A stretch of 64,000 bases of DNA from Planctomycetota bacterium (GCA_030748415.1 JASMMA010000004.1:1-64000); one strand, 5' to 3'; numbered from the stretch's first letter, positions 51,267-61,144 are shown. A program made the numbers and translations. The notes: generated by a model not told the origin, from the letters alone.

Positions 51267-53084
51267 TTAGAAAATCAGGCGAAGCGCATTGTTTGATAGC
51301 CTAGTCGGTAACCCGAGGGTGTACTCCATGGATTGAAGCCAGAGCTGGGAACCGGACGGAGAAGCAAGAGGGATTCGAAATACCATCGAAGCATGGCCCA
51401 ACCCCGAGGCATAGAGGGCCATGAAGGGTGCAATGGGTGGGCTTAAGTCCATCGTTAATCCGGTCGCGGTAGGAGTCGGACCCGAACCGCTAAAGGAGTA
51501 ATAAACCACAGATGTAGAGAAGGGGCGAGCATCGGTAATTTCAATCGATGCAAGTTGACCAGGTGTGAGATAAATCAACGGGTCCATCTCAAAAAGATAC
51601 TGGTCATCCCCAGGATAATTCGGGTCAGTATCAAACAAGTCAACCAAGCCATTGCGGTCTCGGTCTTCCATTCCGTCCTTCAATCCTGCGCCATCTGAGT
51701 CAGCGTTTAGTGGATTCGTTAGGGTGGAAGGGTCGTTGTCCGGTTGGAAAATAATCGGGTTTGTTCCCACGCTTCCGACTGTGAGCCCTGATTCAGTTCC
51801 ATCCTGAATGCCGTCATCATCGGAGTCTCTGGAGCTGGCGTCTAACTCATTGAAATCTCGCAAGCCATTCAGGTTGAGGTCTTCTTCGCCATCACCAAAA
51901 CCGTCATCGTCGGAATCGTTGTCAAGAGGATGGGTCGTTGTGCTGGGGTCGGCGTCTGGGTGGAACAATGACAAATCTGTTCCAGCAATTCCATTAGCAG
52001 GATCACCTGGCAATCCTTGGTCGCGACCAAGTTCTTGTCCATCTTGAAGGCCGTCGCCGTCGGAGTCGCTGTTCAGGGGATCTGTCCCCAGCAAATCAGG
52101 AGCAAAATCGATTTCGATAATGCCTGGAAGGCGGTCCCAGCATAAGATTCCAGGACCCAAATCATTCCACTGGCCGTTAGAAGTCATGTGGACATGATCT
52201 TCTTGTCCGAGCCATGAATTTGGTTCGCCAGGGTACCAATTCCAGTAGGCGCTTGATTCACCGGACACCCATTCAAATGAGCCCTCAACTCGAATGTCGT
52301 TCAAACCAATCCACGGTCCATTTAATTCGGGATTGCTGCTACAGGAATCACGATAAAGATTTTGAAGGAGCCAATCATTTTCAGCGGCGTTTCGAATCGT
52401 CGCCAAATGGCCGCCTTCCGAAACAGCTTCCGCTTCCGCTTCACTCCAAGTACCAGGAGTGCTAAGTCGGTACCAGTGGTCATTTGTTTCGTTGTGTTTC
52501 CAGGCTGGGTGGGGATTCAGAATTTCTTCTCCGTCGGAAAGACCATCATCATCCGAATCTTGGTCCATAGGGTCAGTGCCCCATATGGTTGATTCCTCAC
52601 CATCAGACAAACCGTCCCCATCACGATCCCGAAGAAATCCAGGGTTGTAGTCAATTTCCAAAATGGCCCTGAACTTTCGGTCAGCAGAGAAATCTGCCCA
52701 GAAAGAGGCACTAGGCGTTCCGGATGGAAGCATCGCAGCATGGTTCTGGGAGGGTCCTCCATTGGGCTGGCCGGAATCCCAATTCAAAAAAGTAATTTGG
52801 TCGCCAGAGGTCCAAGTCCATAAGCCTTCTTGTAGATCATCTGTGAAGCCAATCCAAAGCGGGCCATAAGAACCAAAGTTTTGAAAAATCCAATCGTTTT
52901 CATGGGCATCTTCAAGAGAAAGCAAGTGGCCTTGAATACTGACCGCCCGGTTTTCGGCCTCTTGCCAGGTCGATGCTCGAGTCATCTTGTACCAATGATG
53001 GGTGCCCGGATTAAAAACCCAAGGACTCTCCTGAGCGAGAAGGGGAGCTGAAAATAGAAGTGTGAGTGCGAGAGGTAATTTCAT
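51267..53084 (-). CDS. Secreted protein with two C-type-lectin domains and thrombospondin-3-like calcium repeats
   Basis: The 605-residue protein has a signal peptide (LLFSAPLLAQ) and two C-type-lectin-like domains, one starting WVFNPGTHHWYKMT (about 23-150) and one starting KHNETNDHWYRLS (about 195-330). Each has WIGF/WIGL and NW or QPN-like calcium/sugar turns (QPNGG in the first, EPNSW in the second). Between and after them are DSDDDGLSDGEE-type calcium repeats, and the last roughly 105 residues are the shared C-terminal domain. A carbohydrate- or surface-binding role is probable. ATG 53084 gives a proper signal peptide. Confidence 0.82.
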   Translation of the reverse strand: MKLPLALTLLFSAPLLAQESPWVFNPGTHHWYKMTRASTWQEAENRAVSIQGHLLSLEDAHENDWIFQNFGSYGPLWIGFTDDLQEGLWTWTSGDQITFLNWDSGQPNGGPSQNHAAMLPSGTPSASFWADFSADRKFRAILEIDYNPGFLRDRDGDGLSDGEESTIWGTDPMDQDSDDDGLSDGEEILNPHPAWKHNETNDHWYRLSTPGTWSEAEAEAVSEGGHLATIRNAAENDWLLQNLYRDSCSSNPELNGPWIGLNDIRVEGSFEWVSGESSAYWNWYPGEPNSWLGQEDHVHMTSNGQWNDLGPGILCWDRLPGIIEIDFAPDLLGTDPLNSDSDGDGLQDGQELGRDQGLPGDPANGIAGTDLSLFHPDADPSTTTHPLDNDSDDDGFGDGEEDLNLNGLRDFNELDASSRDSDDDGIQDGTESGLTVGSVGTNPIIFQPDNDPSTLTNPLNADSDGAGLKDGMEDRDRNGLVDLFDTDPNYPGDDQYLFEMDPLIYLTPGQLASIEITDARPFSTSVVYYSFSGSGPTPTATGLTMDLSPPIAPFMALYASGLGHASMVFRIPLASPSGSQLWLQSMEYTLGLPTRLSNNALRLIF

Positions 53085-53123
53085 GGGGAACAATGGAACC
53101 CCCATCATAACCCAAAAGCGAAT

Positions 53124-54275
53124 CTAGGAAGTTGGAATGCGCCGGTTTTCGACCATCTTTCGAAACTGGGAAAATAGGTGGGCAGAATCATGAGGCCCTG
53201 GGGCGGCTTCTGGGTGGTATTGGACCGAGAAAACAGGGAGATTTGCGTGGCGCATGCCCTCCACGCTGCCGTCGTTCCCGTTTTGGTGGGTGATTTCCAG
53301 CCCGGTGCCCGCAAGGGAGCTTTCCTCAACGGCAAAGCTGTGGTTTTGGGAGGTGATATCAATTCGGCCCGATTCCAGCTCAATCACGGGATGGTTTGCG
53401 CCGTGATGCCCAAACTTCATCTTTTTTGTGTGTCCCCCAAACACATGAGCCAGAATTTGATGACCAAGGCAAATGCCTAAAACGGGGACACCGCTTTCAG
53501 CAATGGTGCGAATGGTGGAGTGAGCATAAGTAACGGCAGCGGGGTCGCCAGGGCCATTAGAAAGAAAAACCGCTGAAGGGTTCTTGGCGAGCACATCTTC
53601 TGCCGAAGTTTTTGCCGGAACAACATGGGGGTCGAAACCCGCTGAAACCAAACAACGGAGAATATTTCGTTTCACGCCAAAGTCAAAAACAACTAGAGGG
53701 CAACGGTTGTTGGAATCAAAAATCCCAGGAGCTTCGAAACTTTCTGCTTGAGCTTCAGTCCAGTCATAAGCAGCTTGGGTCGTGACTTCACCAGCTAGGT
53801 CGCGGCCTTCCAAGGGGGGGTGGGCTTGAGCCTTTTTGATAAGAGAAGAAGCGTCCAGTTCTTTGGTTGAAAGGACAGCGCGTAGGGCACCCTGCTCACG
53901 GAGCATCAAGCTTAATTCGCGAGTATCGACATTGTCCATGGCGACAATGTTGTGCTTCATTAGGTACTCTGGCAAAGTTGAGTCCGCACGCCAGCTGGAT
54001 GAAACAGGGGAACATTCCCGCATGATGAGCGCTTCAGTCCAACAAGCACGGCTTTCGTCGTCCGCTTCGCAGCAACCATAATTCCCAATTTGGGGATAAG
54101 TCATTACAACACCTTGGCCTCGATAGGAAGGATCTGTCAAGATTTCCTGATATCCGGTCATGGCGGTATTGAATACCAGCTCGCAAGCGCGTTCGCCCTG
54201 TGCTCCGACGGAGCGCCCTTGGAATACGGCGCCATTTTCAAGGGCAAGGAGTGCTGGGGAGGAGGGGGCAGGCAT
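53124..54275 (-). CDS. carA: Carbamoyl-phosphate synthase, small (glutaminase) subunit
   Basis: The 383-residue protein supplies ammonia for carbamoyl phosphate used in arginine and pyrimidine synthesis. The N-terminal CPSase domain contains FNTAMTGYQEILTDPSY, and the class I glutaminase domain has the Cys in LGICLGHQIL and His/Glu in VQYHPEAAPGPHD. ATG 54275 shares a base with the upstream stop (TGATG). carB is not adjacent, which is less common. Confidence 0.93.
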   Translation of the reverse strand: MPAPSSPALLALENGAVFQGRSVGAQGERACELVFNTAMTGYQEILTDPSYRGQGVVMTYPQIGNYGCCEADDESRACWTEALIMRECSPVSSSWRADSTLPEYLMKHNIVAMDNVDTRELSLMLREQGALRAVLSTKELDASSLIKKAQAHPPLEGRDLAGEVTTQAAYDWTEAQAESFEAPGIFDSNNRCPLVVFDFGVKRNILRCLVSAGFDPHVVPAKTSAEDVLAKNPSAVFLSNGPGDPAAVTYAHSTIRTIAESGVPVLGICLGHQILAHVFGGHTKKMKFGHHGANHPVIELESGRIDITSQNHSFAVEESSLAGTGLEITHQNGNDGSVEGMRHANLPVFSVQYHPEAAPGPHDSAHLFSQFRKMVENRRIPTS

Positions 54276-55360
54276 CAATCGCCTATCTTCTTCTCGCGCC
54301 ACCACCGAAGCCAGTCTTCCTCCGTAGAACCTGGGTCTTCCCCTGAAAGACGATGCATGCCCTTCATTGCGGCGCGGCTAACGCGGGTGGAAATAATCCG
54401 GACTTCCAGAACGGAGCCCTCCGTGATGACATTTGTAACGGGGTCGGCAATGGAGGCAGCCTGAGCGACTTCAACATCGAAATCGGTCACGAGAGAAACT
54501 TGCTTCCCAAAGAAGGCAAATCGACCTGGAGCGCGCCGGGCTGCTCCTATAGCAAGTATGAGCGAGTCCATCGCTTGACTCTTTCCGGAAGATGCTAAAT
54601 GTTGAACCGCTCGAAGCCGGTTTTGGGTCGAGGAATCTCTGAAAAGTGATTGGCTCCATAAGCTCAAGCTTCTGTCTGGATCTAGGGTGAGCATGCTCTT
54701 TGCCGAAGCCATATAGGCAGAAGGGGATTTGTCTTCCAGACTTGTTCCGAGCATGGGTCGCATCATATCGGATTCAAGTTGATGGGCTGCAAGGATGGAG
54801 GCAGCACGACGGACCGTCGCCTTTTTGTGGCGTATGCCCCGGCGAAGGTCGGTCAATGTGAGGCGATTTTTTGGAGCCGCTTGGGGACCTGAAATCTCGG
54901 CCAATAGTCGGCCGCTAAGAAGGGCTGCTTGGGCAGTTTCGGCCCGTGGTATTGCCGCCCAAAGTTTCGAAATCCGGTCTTTGGAACGGGTTTTGATTGG
55001 AAGTGGGTCTATCCGTTTTCCCCATTGTTCTAAGGAGGAAAGGAGCAGGTTCCAACTATCATCATCTAAGGGGTCAGCGGGATTGTTTGCACGGAGAACA
55101 AGCTCACTGATATGTCCTCGATCTGAGCAGCGTTTCACCCAAGCAGGAAAGTCCGTGTTTCGAATTGCCCGAAGCATTTGGACTTCCTTTGCTCCGTGAT
55201 GAATACTAAGGACCGACGAGTCTGTTAAGTGAATGCGACCCCAAGGATTTTCAATCATGGAATCTCCAACTTGCGTATTTTTTGTGCAGGGAATTCGTTC
55301 ACCAGTACTGAGCAGTGCAGTGTGCTGAAGAAAAGCCGAAAGAAGGAGAGTGCTTAGCAT
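54275..55360 (-). CDS. Secreted HEAT-like helical protein
   Basis: The 361-residue protein has a signal peptide (LSTLLLSAFLQHTALLSTG) and a helical-repeat body (RHKKATVRRAASILAAHQ; NRLRAVQHLASSGKSQAMDSL). It ends in a WLRWWREKK tail, similar to the WIQWWNDVK region of the HEAT protein at 50336. Function unknown. ATG 55360 is used rather than the upstream frame inside the preceding gene. Confidence 0.65.
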   Translation of the reverse strand: MLSTLLLSAFLQHTALLSTGERIPCTKNTQVGDSMIENPWGRIHLTDSSVLSIHHGAKEVQMLRAIRNTDFPAWVKRCSDRGHISELVLRANNPADPLDDDSWNLLLSSLEQWGKRIDPLPIKTRSKDRISKLWAAIPRAETAQAALLSGRLLAEISGPQAAPKNRLTLTDLRRGIRHKKATVRRAASILAAHQLESDMMRPMLGTSLEDKSPSAYMASAKSMLTLDPDRSLSLWSQSLFRDSSTQNRLRAVQHLASSGKSQAMDSLILAIGAARRAPGRFAFFGKQVSLVTDFDVEVAQAASIADPVTNVITEGSVLEVRIISTRVSRAAMKGMHRLSGEDPGSTEEDWLRWWREKKIGD

Positions 55361-55382
55361 ATGGAGTCTAATGAGGTTGACA

Positions 55383-58064
55383 TTAGGGATTACCCCAAGA
55401 GTCCGCAATGTGAATGGTGGGGATTACGCCTCGGAAATGCATTCCAAAGGACTTGCTCATGGAGACAACTTCTGGAATGTTCTCCCAGGCCTCTTTAACA
55501 ACAGGAATCATGTCTTGTCCACCAGGCAATGTTGTGGCAAATGCCAGCCCACGGATACATAGACCGCTCATTGCGCGTGAGCCAGAGTCTGTACTCCCTG
55601 GCCGATATCGGAAAGCATGAGCCGAGCTGTCGTACATGTTGTTGACCCACTGCTGTGCAAAATGGAGAAGGAAATCAGAAACAGTATCCGATTTAGAATA
55701 CTCCACCCATCGGGCCAAGGCTTCCATTTCTGCACCGGCATGAATAGAGGAACGGACCCGAGTAACATCGATGCTAGTCAATAAATCAATGCAATCTTCT
55801 GCTACCGAGAGCATATTGCTTTGAAGTCGCTTGTAGTTGGGCCTTCCTTCGGTTAGTGGAAGAATGCTCAAAAAATTTGTAATCGGCCAGGAAACAGTTC
55901 TTGTAAATAATAAATTGGAGTTCTGTTTATTTTCTTCAAGGGTCGCAATCGCATTGGGAGCAGCGAAATTCGCCTGGTACTTAGCAAATTCGATAATGGA
56001 GTTTTTGAAACGGGGTTCGCCAGTCAACAAATAGGCAATGACTGTGCTTTCAATGATTGAGTGGCTTCCCATGTGCCGCTTTTCAGGGATAGGGTGAGTG
56101 TCAACGTTGAAAGATGGGAAGCTGTCCCAGCTACCTCCATAAAGCTCAAAGAAATCTTGAAACTGAGTGTCGGCGTCGTGGAAGCCTAACTCGATTGCCC
56201 GAGGATGGTTTGAAATTCCAACGGCTAGAGATTTCATACCTTCAACATCATCTCCACCATTGAGCTCACGCTCGATGAGTATGACCTCGTTCATGCCAAT
56301 CATCCTGAGCATGCGGGTGGCATTTTCGTCGGCATGGCGACCGATTGCATTTTCCTCATCAAGCCACTTTTGTAAGGTGCTAAGGAATTCATCTTCATAT
56401 TCTGTAGAGACCCAAGTTTGGATAGCGTTTAAATCAACAGGACCATCGATTTTAGAGCGAACACTTTCAGCAAGAGTATCTGCAAAAATATTTGCAATCC
56501 AAGTTTCCACATGCCGTCGGGTGGCTCGATGCTGAAATGCACCACCGTATGGCGCAATGTCCACATCGGAATAATGCCAAGCGAATTCAAGGCCAAGATT
56601 GAGACTCTTTGCATTTCCTGTTCGCAAAAAGTGGTGGAATAAAGCAAGAGCAGGGTCGTACTCTTGTTGTAGGGAACCTTGGTAACTAATGGTCCTCGCA
56701 GTACCGGAAGCGTCACCGAAGCCTTGGATTCCGTAGTCGTTTTGAGCAAACTTTTCCCGGCGGGCGAGTATTTGTTCAACAGAAGCGCTGATAGTGTCAT
56801 GAATGAGACCCGCAGCAGGTGAGGTGAGAGCGCCCAGGTTTCCAAAGCAGGCACTTGATAAGTACCATTCAGGAGAGCAGTTGACGATGGGGGGCTTTGC
56901 AAGCCGGCGAGTGGTGACACCCAAGGCCGTCTGAGACTCGGAGGGAGTCATATCCAATTGAATATCAATCGTCCTCCCAAACCCTTCCTCAAAAACGACG
57001 GGTTGGCCTTGGACTTCAGGGCAAAGCTCTAAGTGGAGAGTGCTCCCGTTTTTGGAAATCCCTGAAGGATGAAGTTCCCAAAAGTCTTGAATGCCTGCCT
57101 GAAAGCTGTCAAGGGAAATGACTCCGGGCAAGCGGCCGGTTTGGGTTTTTCCATTCGCGGTCCACCTGTTGTGGCTTATTTGTTGAAGGGAAAAGTCTCC
57201 AGCAATCAATTGTTCCGCATCGTTCGGGAGTGCCAATCGGTTAGAGTCAGCAGATTCATCCAGAGCAAGGCTCAAGTCCCATTCTTTTACTTGATGAATC
57301 CCAGAATGGACATCAATCGAGTGTTGTATTCGAATACCTGAGAATCCTTGCCATGCAGTAACTCGAGTGAGAAGACTGAAAACCAAGACACCTCGATTTG
57401 TTCGAAAATGATCTTCTTTGATGAAAGTAGCAGAAAATCCATTGTCAGATTCCAAACGGAGATTTCCAGGCTCTCGCAAGTAATTTGCAACTTCATGGGA
57501 ATCTAAGGTGATGTTGCTCCCAATATCATCAATCCAGACATTTCCGTCGGGGTGAAGGACGCGAAAAATCCCAGCTTGGTCTTTTGAGGGCTTGATTTGG
57601 AAAATCCCGTTGTCAAGCGAATCATCTTCAACCAACCATTTGTTGCGCTTTTGAGGCCGAAGAGTTGAGCTTTGGAGTTGGCCAGTTTTTGTTTCGTGGG
57701 CCTGAAGTTGAGGAGACATCAACTCGGCAAGGACCACACGAACAGAGCCATCGTCCCATCGTGACAGGACCGAACTATAGACTTGGACTGACTCTTCGCC
57801 CTCTATTTGGAGTTCCCACTTGGGAGGATGAGTCGGGACAAGACCCTTCGGGAGAGGGACTCCAAATCGGACAGGAGCGCCTTCCGAGCCAGTGCCAGAC
57901 AAATCACGGATTTGGACAGGGACATCTGCGGTTGTTGAAGAGGAAGGAATAGAGCCTCCAGAAGAACCAGAGCCTGCGGAATCTCCGCCAGGGGAGCAGG
58001 CAAACAGAGAAATAAAAATTAAACAAGGGAGTGCATAAGTGGGCAATAGGGATGAAAGTCTCAT
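55383..58064 (-). CDS. PcRGLX/YetA-like exo-polysaccharide-lyase-related lipoprotein
   Basis: The 893-residue lipoprotein has a lipobox (LFACSPGGD) and a Ser/Gly-rich linker. Its N-terminal RIFT-barrel region contains APVRFGVPLPKGLVP and SRWDDGSVRVVLAE, the hallmark of PcRGLX-type (exo-rhamnogalacturonan lyase-like) proteins. A beta-sandwich middle domain and a large alpha-helical C-terminal domain follow. Polysaccharide degradation is the family prediction; the substrate is not proven. The start overlaps the larB stop as ATGA. Confidence 0.65.
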   Translation of the reverse strand: MRLSSLLPTYALPCLIFISLFACSPGGDSAGSGSSGGSIPSSSTTADVPVQIRDLSGTGSEGAPVRFGVPLPKGLVPTHPPKWELQIEGEESVQVYSSVLSRWDDGSVRVVLAELMSPQLQAHETKTGQLQSSTLRPQKRNKWLVEDDSLDNGIFQIKPSKDQAGIFRVLHPDGNVWIDDIGSNITLDSHEVANYLREPGNLRLESDNGFSATFIKEDHFRTNRGVLVFSLLTRVTAWQGFSGIRIQHSIDVHSGIHQVKEWDLSLALDESADSNRLALPNDAEQLIAGDFSLQQISHNRWTANGKTQTGRLPGVISLDSFQAGIQDFWELHPSGISKNGSTLHLELCPEVQGQPVVFEEGFGRTIDIQLDMTPSESQTALGVTTRRLAKPPIVNCSPEWYLSSACFGNLGALTSPAAGLIHDTISASVEQILARREKFAQNDYGIQGFGDASGTARTISYQGSLQQEYDPALALFHHFLRTGNAKSLNLGLEFAWHYSDVDIAPYGGAFQHRATRRHVETWIANIFADTLAESVRSKIDGPVDLNAIQTWVSTEYEDEFLSTLQKWLDEENAIGRHADENATRMLRMIGMNEVILIERELNGGDDVEGMKSLAVGISNHPRAIELGFHDADTQFQDFFELYGGSWDSFPSFNVDTHPIPEKRHMGSHSIIESTVIAYLLTGEPRFKNSIIEFAKYQANFAAPNAIATLEENKQNSNLLFTRTVSWPITNFLSILPLTEGRPNYKRLQSNMLSVAEDCIDLLTSIDVTRVRSSIHAGAEMEALARWVEYSKSDTVSDFLLHFAQQWVNNMYDSSAHAFRYRPGSTDSGSRAMSGLCIRGLAFATTLPGGQDMIPVVKEAWENIPEVVSMSKSFGMHFRGVIPTIHIADSWGNP

Positions 58065-58825
58065 TGCTTTAGTTTACCGCAAGAATGGAGCATTCGTGCG
58101 GCAAGTAGGGCAGCTCCAAATCCGTTATCAATATTGACAACGCCAATGCCAGGGGAGCAAGAGTTCAGCATGGCCAAAAGAGCGGCAAGGCCCTCAAAAT
58201 TGGCCCCGTACCCGACGCTAGTCGGAATCGCAATAACCGGGGCAGAGACCAGGCCGCAAACTACACTCGGAAGAGCTCCCTCCATTCCGGCACAAACAAG
58301 AACAACAGCGGCTTCGCGGAGGGGGACAAGATGGTTTAGTAAGCGATGAAGACCTGCAACCCCCACATCAGGAATAGTCGTAACACCAATGTCCAGAAGC
58401 TCCAGAGTAATCCTGGCCTCTTCCACAATAGGTAGGTCGGAAGTCCCTCCCGACAAGATGCATGCTGTTTCTTTGGATGGGTTTGGAGGGCAACTTCTCC
58501 AGGTAATGCACTGCGAGGTCTCGTGCCAAATAGCTTCGGGGATTCTTTTAAGAACTGCTTGAGCGTGGTCGTTGTTTGCGCGAGTGACGAGTACTCGGTC
58601 GTGGGCGGCAATCAACAATTCAGTGGCCCGAACAACTTGGTCAGGTGTTTTACCTTCTGCGAAAACTGTTTCAGGAAATCCGCATCGGATTTCTCGATGG
58701 GTGTCCATCTTTAAATCATGGGAAGCAGAAGGTGCTTGAAGAGAGAGATTACTCAGGAACTCTTCAGTTGAAAGAGTGCCACTCTTTAATTTTTCTAATA
58801 GTTCAACAACTTGATTCGAGGTCAT
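58061..58825 (-). CDS. larB: Nickel-pincer cofactor biosynthesis protein LarB
   Basis: The 254-residue PurE-like protein carboxylates and hydrolyses nicotinic acid adenine dinucleotide, the first step to the nickel-pincer cofactor of lactate racemase-type enzymes. The C-terminal AIR-carboxylase-like domain has ILSGGTSDLPIVEEA, PDVGVAGLHR, VCAGMEGALPSVV and IPTSVGYGANFEG, all characteristic. No larC, larE or larA is nearby. Either ATG 58825 or 58843 may be the start; both lie at the tsaD stop. Confidence 0.9.
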   Translation of the reverse strand: MTSNQVVELLEKLKSGTLSTEEFLSNLSLQAPSASHDLKMDTHREIRCGFPETVFAEGKTPDQVVRATELLIAAHDRVLVTRANNDHAQAVLKRIPEAIWHETSQCITWRSCPPNPSKETACILSGGTSDLPIVEEARITLELLDIGVTTIPDVGVAGLHRLLNHLVPLREAAVVLVCAGMEGALPSVVCGLVSAPVIAIPTSVGYGANFEGLAALLAMLNSCSPGIGVVNIDNGFGAALLAARMLHSCGKLKQ

Positions 58826-58826
58826 T

Positions 58827-59849
58827 TCAACGAGCGGCGACATCTAAGTCCAAGGAGGCTGATTGACCTTGTAAGAGTTTTGCATGCCCCAGGCCAGCAA
58901 CCATGACAGCATTGTCTGTGCAGAATTCAGGAGGGGCGAAAGTGGCGAGAACATCATGTTGTCGAGCATGGTGTGCAACGCGGTTCCTCAAGCGAGTGTT
59001 GCGGGCGACACCGCCTCCGACCAACAGGCGAGGAATACCAGTTTGTTCGCATGCGCGCATACATTTTTGCGCTAGGGTTTCTGTGACAGCATGCTCGAAG
59101 CTTGCGCAAAGGTCGGCCAGGTTTGTCGCTTCTGGTCGAGTAGGATCCGTTCGTTTGCCGCCTGGACCTTTGAGCGTATAAAGAAGCGCTGTCTTTAATC
59201 CAGAGAAGGAAAATTCAAGGGAGTCCCGACTCATGAGGGGGAGTTTAAAAGGGAACGCCTTGGGATTACCGGATGCGCCCTCCTTTTCAATACTGGGGCC
59301 GCCAGGATAGGAAAGGTCCATCATTGCCGCGCCTTTATCCAGAGCTTCCCCCGCTGCGTCATCTCTTGTGCAACCAAGCAGGGTGTGTTCCAGAGGTGAG
59401 TCCGTTCGATATAGACTGGTGTGTCCTCCAGAAACCACAAGAGTTACATAAGGGAAGTGCCACTCCGATAGAGACATGAGAGCGGCGTAGATATGAGCTT
59501 CGATGTGATGAACATCAAGAAGTGGTTTTTCCCAAGCCCATGCGAGGGCTTTTGCGGCAGAAACTCCAACAAGAAGGGAGCCCAATAGTCCAGGCCGAGA
59601 AGTAACAGCAATGGCGGAGAGAGCGGAACCGTCAACACCACTTTCGGAGAGTGCAGAGTGAATTGTGGGGACGATTTGTTCTAAATGGCTTCGACCAGCA
59701 ATCTCAGGTACTACCCCGCCCCATTTTGCGTGTTGGGCAATCTGGCTATGCACCGAAGAGGAAAGAACGGTTCTTCCATCTTGAACAACTGCGGCGGCGG
59801 TTTCGTCGCACGAACTCTCAATACCGAGAATAATACTAGCTTCGGTCAT
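58827..59849 (-). CDS. tsaD: tRNA N6-adenosine threonylcarbamoyltransferase TsaD
   Basis: The 340-residue Kae1/Qri7/YgjD protein completes t6A37 formation in ANN-decoding tRNAs. It has ILGIESSCDETAAAV (ATP-binding start), the metal pair VHHIEAHIYA (about 112-119), SGGHTSLY, a GALDKGAAMMDL-like region (EALDKGAAM) and GGGVARNTRLR. The length is standard. The gene is flanked by ctpA (4-bp overlap) and larB. Confidence 0.95.
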   Translation of the reverse strand: MTEASIILGIESSCDETAAAVVQDGRTVLSSSVHSQIAQHAKWGGVVPEIAGRSHLEQIVPTIHSALSESGVDGSALSAIAVTSRPGLLGSLLVGVSAAKALAWAWEKPLLDVHHIEAHIYAALMSLSEWHFPYVTLVVSGGHTSLYRTDSPLEHTLLGCTRDDAAGEALDKGAAMMDLSYPGGPSIEKEGASGNPKAFPFKLPLMSRDSLEFSFSGLKTALLYTLKGPGGKRTDPTRPEATNLADLCASFEHAVTETLAQKCMRACEQTGIPRLLVGGGVARNTRLRNRVAHHARQHDVLATFAPPEFCTDNAVMVAGLGHAKLLQGQSASLDLDVAAR

Positions 59850-61144
59850 GCCTGGAGCACTTCTTGCAAATGCTGAAGGGCTACGCTCAAAACTGGATCC
59901 TCAGGCGGTGTTAATTCTGCAACTCTGGGGAACAGCTCGTAAACTTTGCTTCTGTATTGTGCGGGTGGAAAGTCGTATCCCAACCATCCGCGGATTTCAT
60001 TCGAAGTTTGAACAGAAACGGCAACGGGAAGGTCGGGAATCAAACCGCCACCCCTTGTTGGTTCAGTATTGCCCTCCAAAAGCCTACCGGAGGGGGTGAG
60101 GTAGTACCCCGCCGTAAATTTCAGGGCAAAGTTTCCGGTTCGGTAGCGGTGAACTTGTTGATAGACACCCTTCCCATAGCTTCGCTCTCCAACAAGAATG
60201 CCGGCGCCCCGGTCTCGGAGAGCACCGGCCAGGACTTCGGAACCGCTTGCACTATGTTGGTTCAATAAGACAACCAATGGGAGAGCTGCCGCGCGTGAAA
60301 GGCTTGGGTCGGCCATTCGAACCAGGTCCTCACCGTTTCGGACCTGAAGACTACAAACGGGACCACCCTTCAGGAAACGGGCCGCAACATCAATAGCCGC
60401 ATCTAGAATGCCGCCGGTATTGAATCGAAGGTCAAGAACCAAACCTCGTAGTTCGGAGGAGCTGAGCAGATCCAGGGCTTGGTCAAGCTCCGCAGGAGTC
60501 GTTCGGGCAAAAGAGCGAATATGAATGTGGCCAATTCCCGAATTGCGATCAAGGTACTCCACTCGGCCAACGGTTGATTTTTGAACAGGTTGGCGAACAA
60601 TGTGAGTAGTGAAAAGGGAGCCGTCGGCTCGCTCAAGTTGTAAATCGACTGAGGAGCCCCGAGGGCCTTTTATCGCCTGAACCACTTGGTTTGTATTCAT
60701 CTGAGAAACATCAAGGCCGTTGACGGAACGGAATCGATCCCCAGGGAGAATCCCAGCACCTTCGGCGGGACCGCCAGGGTGGGGGTAACGAACAACAGCT
60801 GTGGAGCCATCCAAAATCACTCCGATGCCAATCAGTTTTCCAGTGCTGTCTTCGTCGAGCCTTTGAAGGTCTTTCGGGCCCACAAAAAATGTGTATGGAT
60901 CTTCAAGGCCGTCGAGCATTCCCTTTACTGCACGATGCATGAGCCATTCCGGGTCTCGCGTTTCAACATAAGAATGGAGCAAGCGTTCGTGAACCATTCC
61001 AATCATCCTTTCTTCAGGTGGACTCATTGAACGGGTTAAAATTGGTCCTAGAAAGGTCTCAGCAACAAATACACCAATGCCCGTCAGTACAGAACCCACT
61101 AGGATTCCGACTGGATGAAGGGCTGGTATGCTTCTTCGCGCCAT
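59846..61144 (-). CDS. ctpA: C-terminal processing protease (CtpA, S41)
   Basis: The 432-residue protein has an N-terminal signal-anchor (VGILVGSVLTGIGVFVA), a PDZ domain (IGIGVILDG ... AGILPGDRFRSVNGLDVSQM) and the S41 catalytic core with Ser in QHSASGSEVLAGAL and Lys in YGKGVYQQV. It degrades or processes periplasmic proteins, including factors of cell-wall turnover. The ATG at 61144 lies in a CATG that also holds the divergent gene's ATG, so the true start may be further in. Confidence 0.92.
   Translation of the reverse strand: MARRSIPALHPVGILVGSVLTGIGVFVAETFLGPILTRSMSPPEERMIGMVHERLLHSYVETRDPEWLMHRAVKGMLDGLEDPYTFFVGPKDLQRLDEDSTGKLIGIGVILDGSTAVVRYPHPGGPAEGAGILPGDRFRSVNGLDVSQMNTNQVVQAIKGPRGSSVDLQLERADGSLFTTHIVRQPVQKSTVGRVEYLDRNSGIGHIHIRSFARTTPAELDQALDLLSSSELRGLVLDLRFNTGGILDAAIDVAARFLKGGPVCSLQVRNGEDLVRMADPSLSRAAALPLVVLLNQHSASGSEVLAGALRDRGAGILVGERSYGKGVYQQVHRYRTGNFALKFTAGYYLTPSGRLLEGNTEPTRGGGLIPDLPVAVSVQTSNEIRGWLGYDFPPAQYRSKVYELFPRVAELTPPEDPVLSVALQHLQEVLQA

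Noticed and set aside
51600-52650. Repeated acidic codons considered as a DNA tandem repeat
   Set aside because: They encode thrombospondin-3-like calcium loops; nucleotide copies are not regular.
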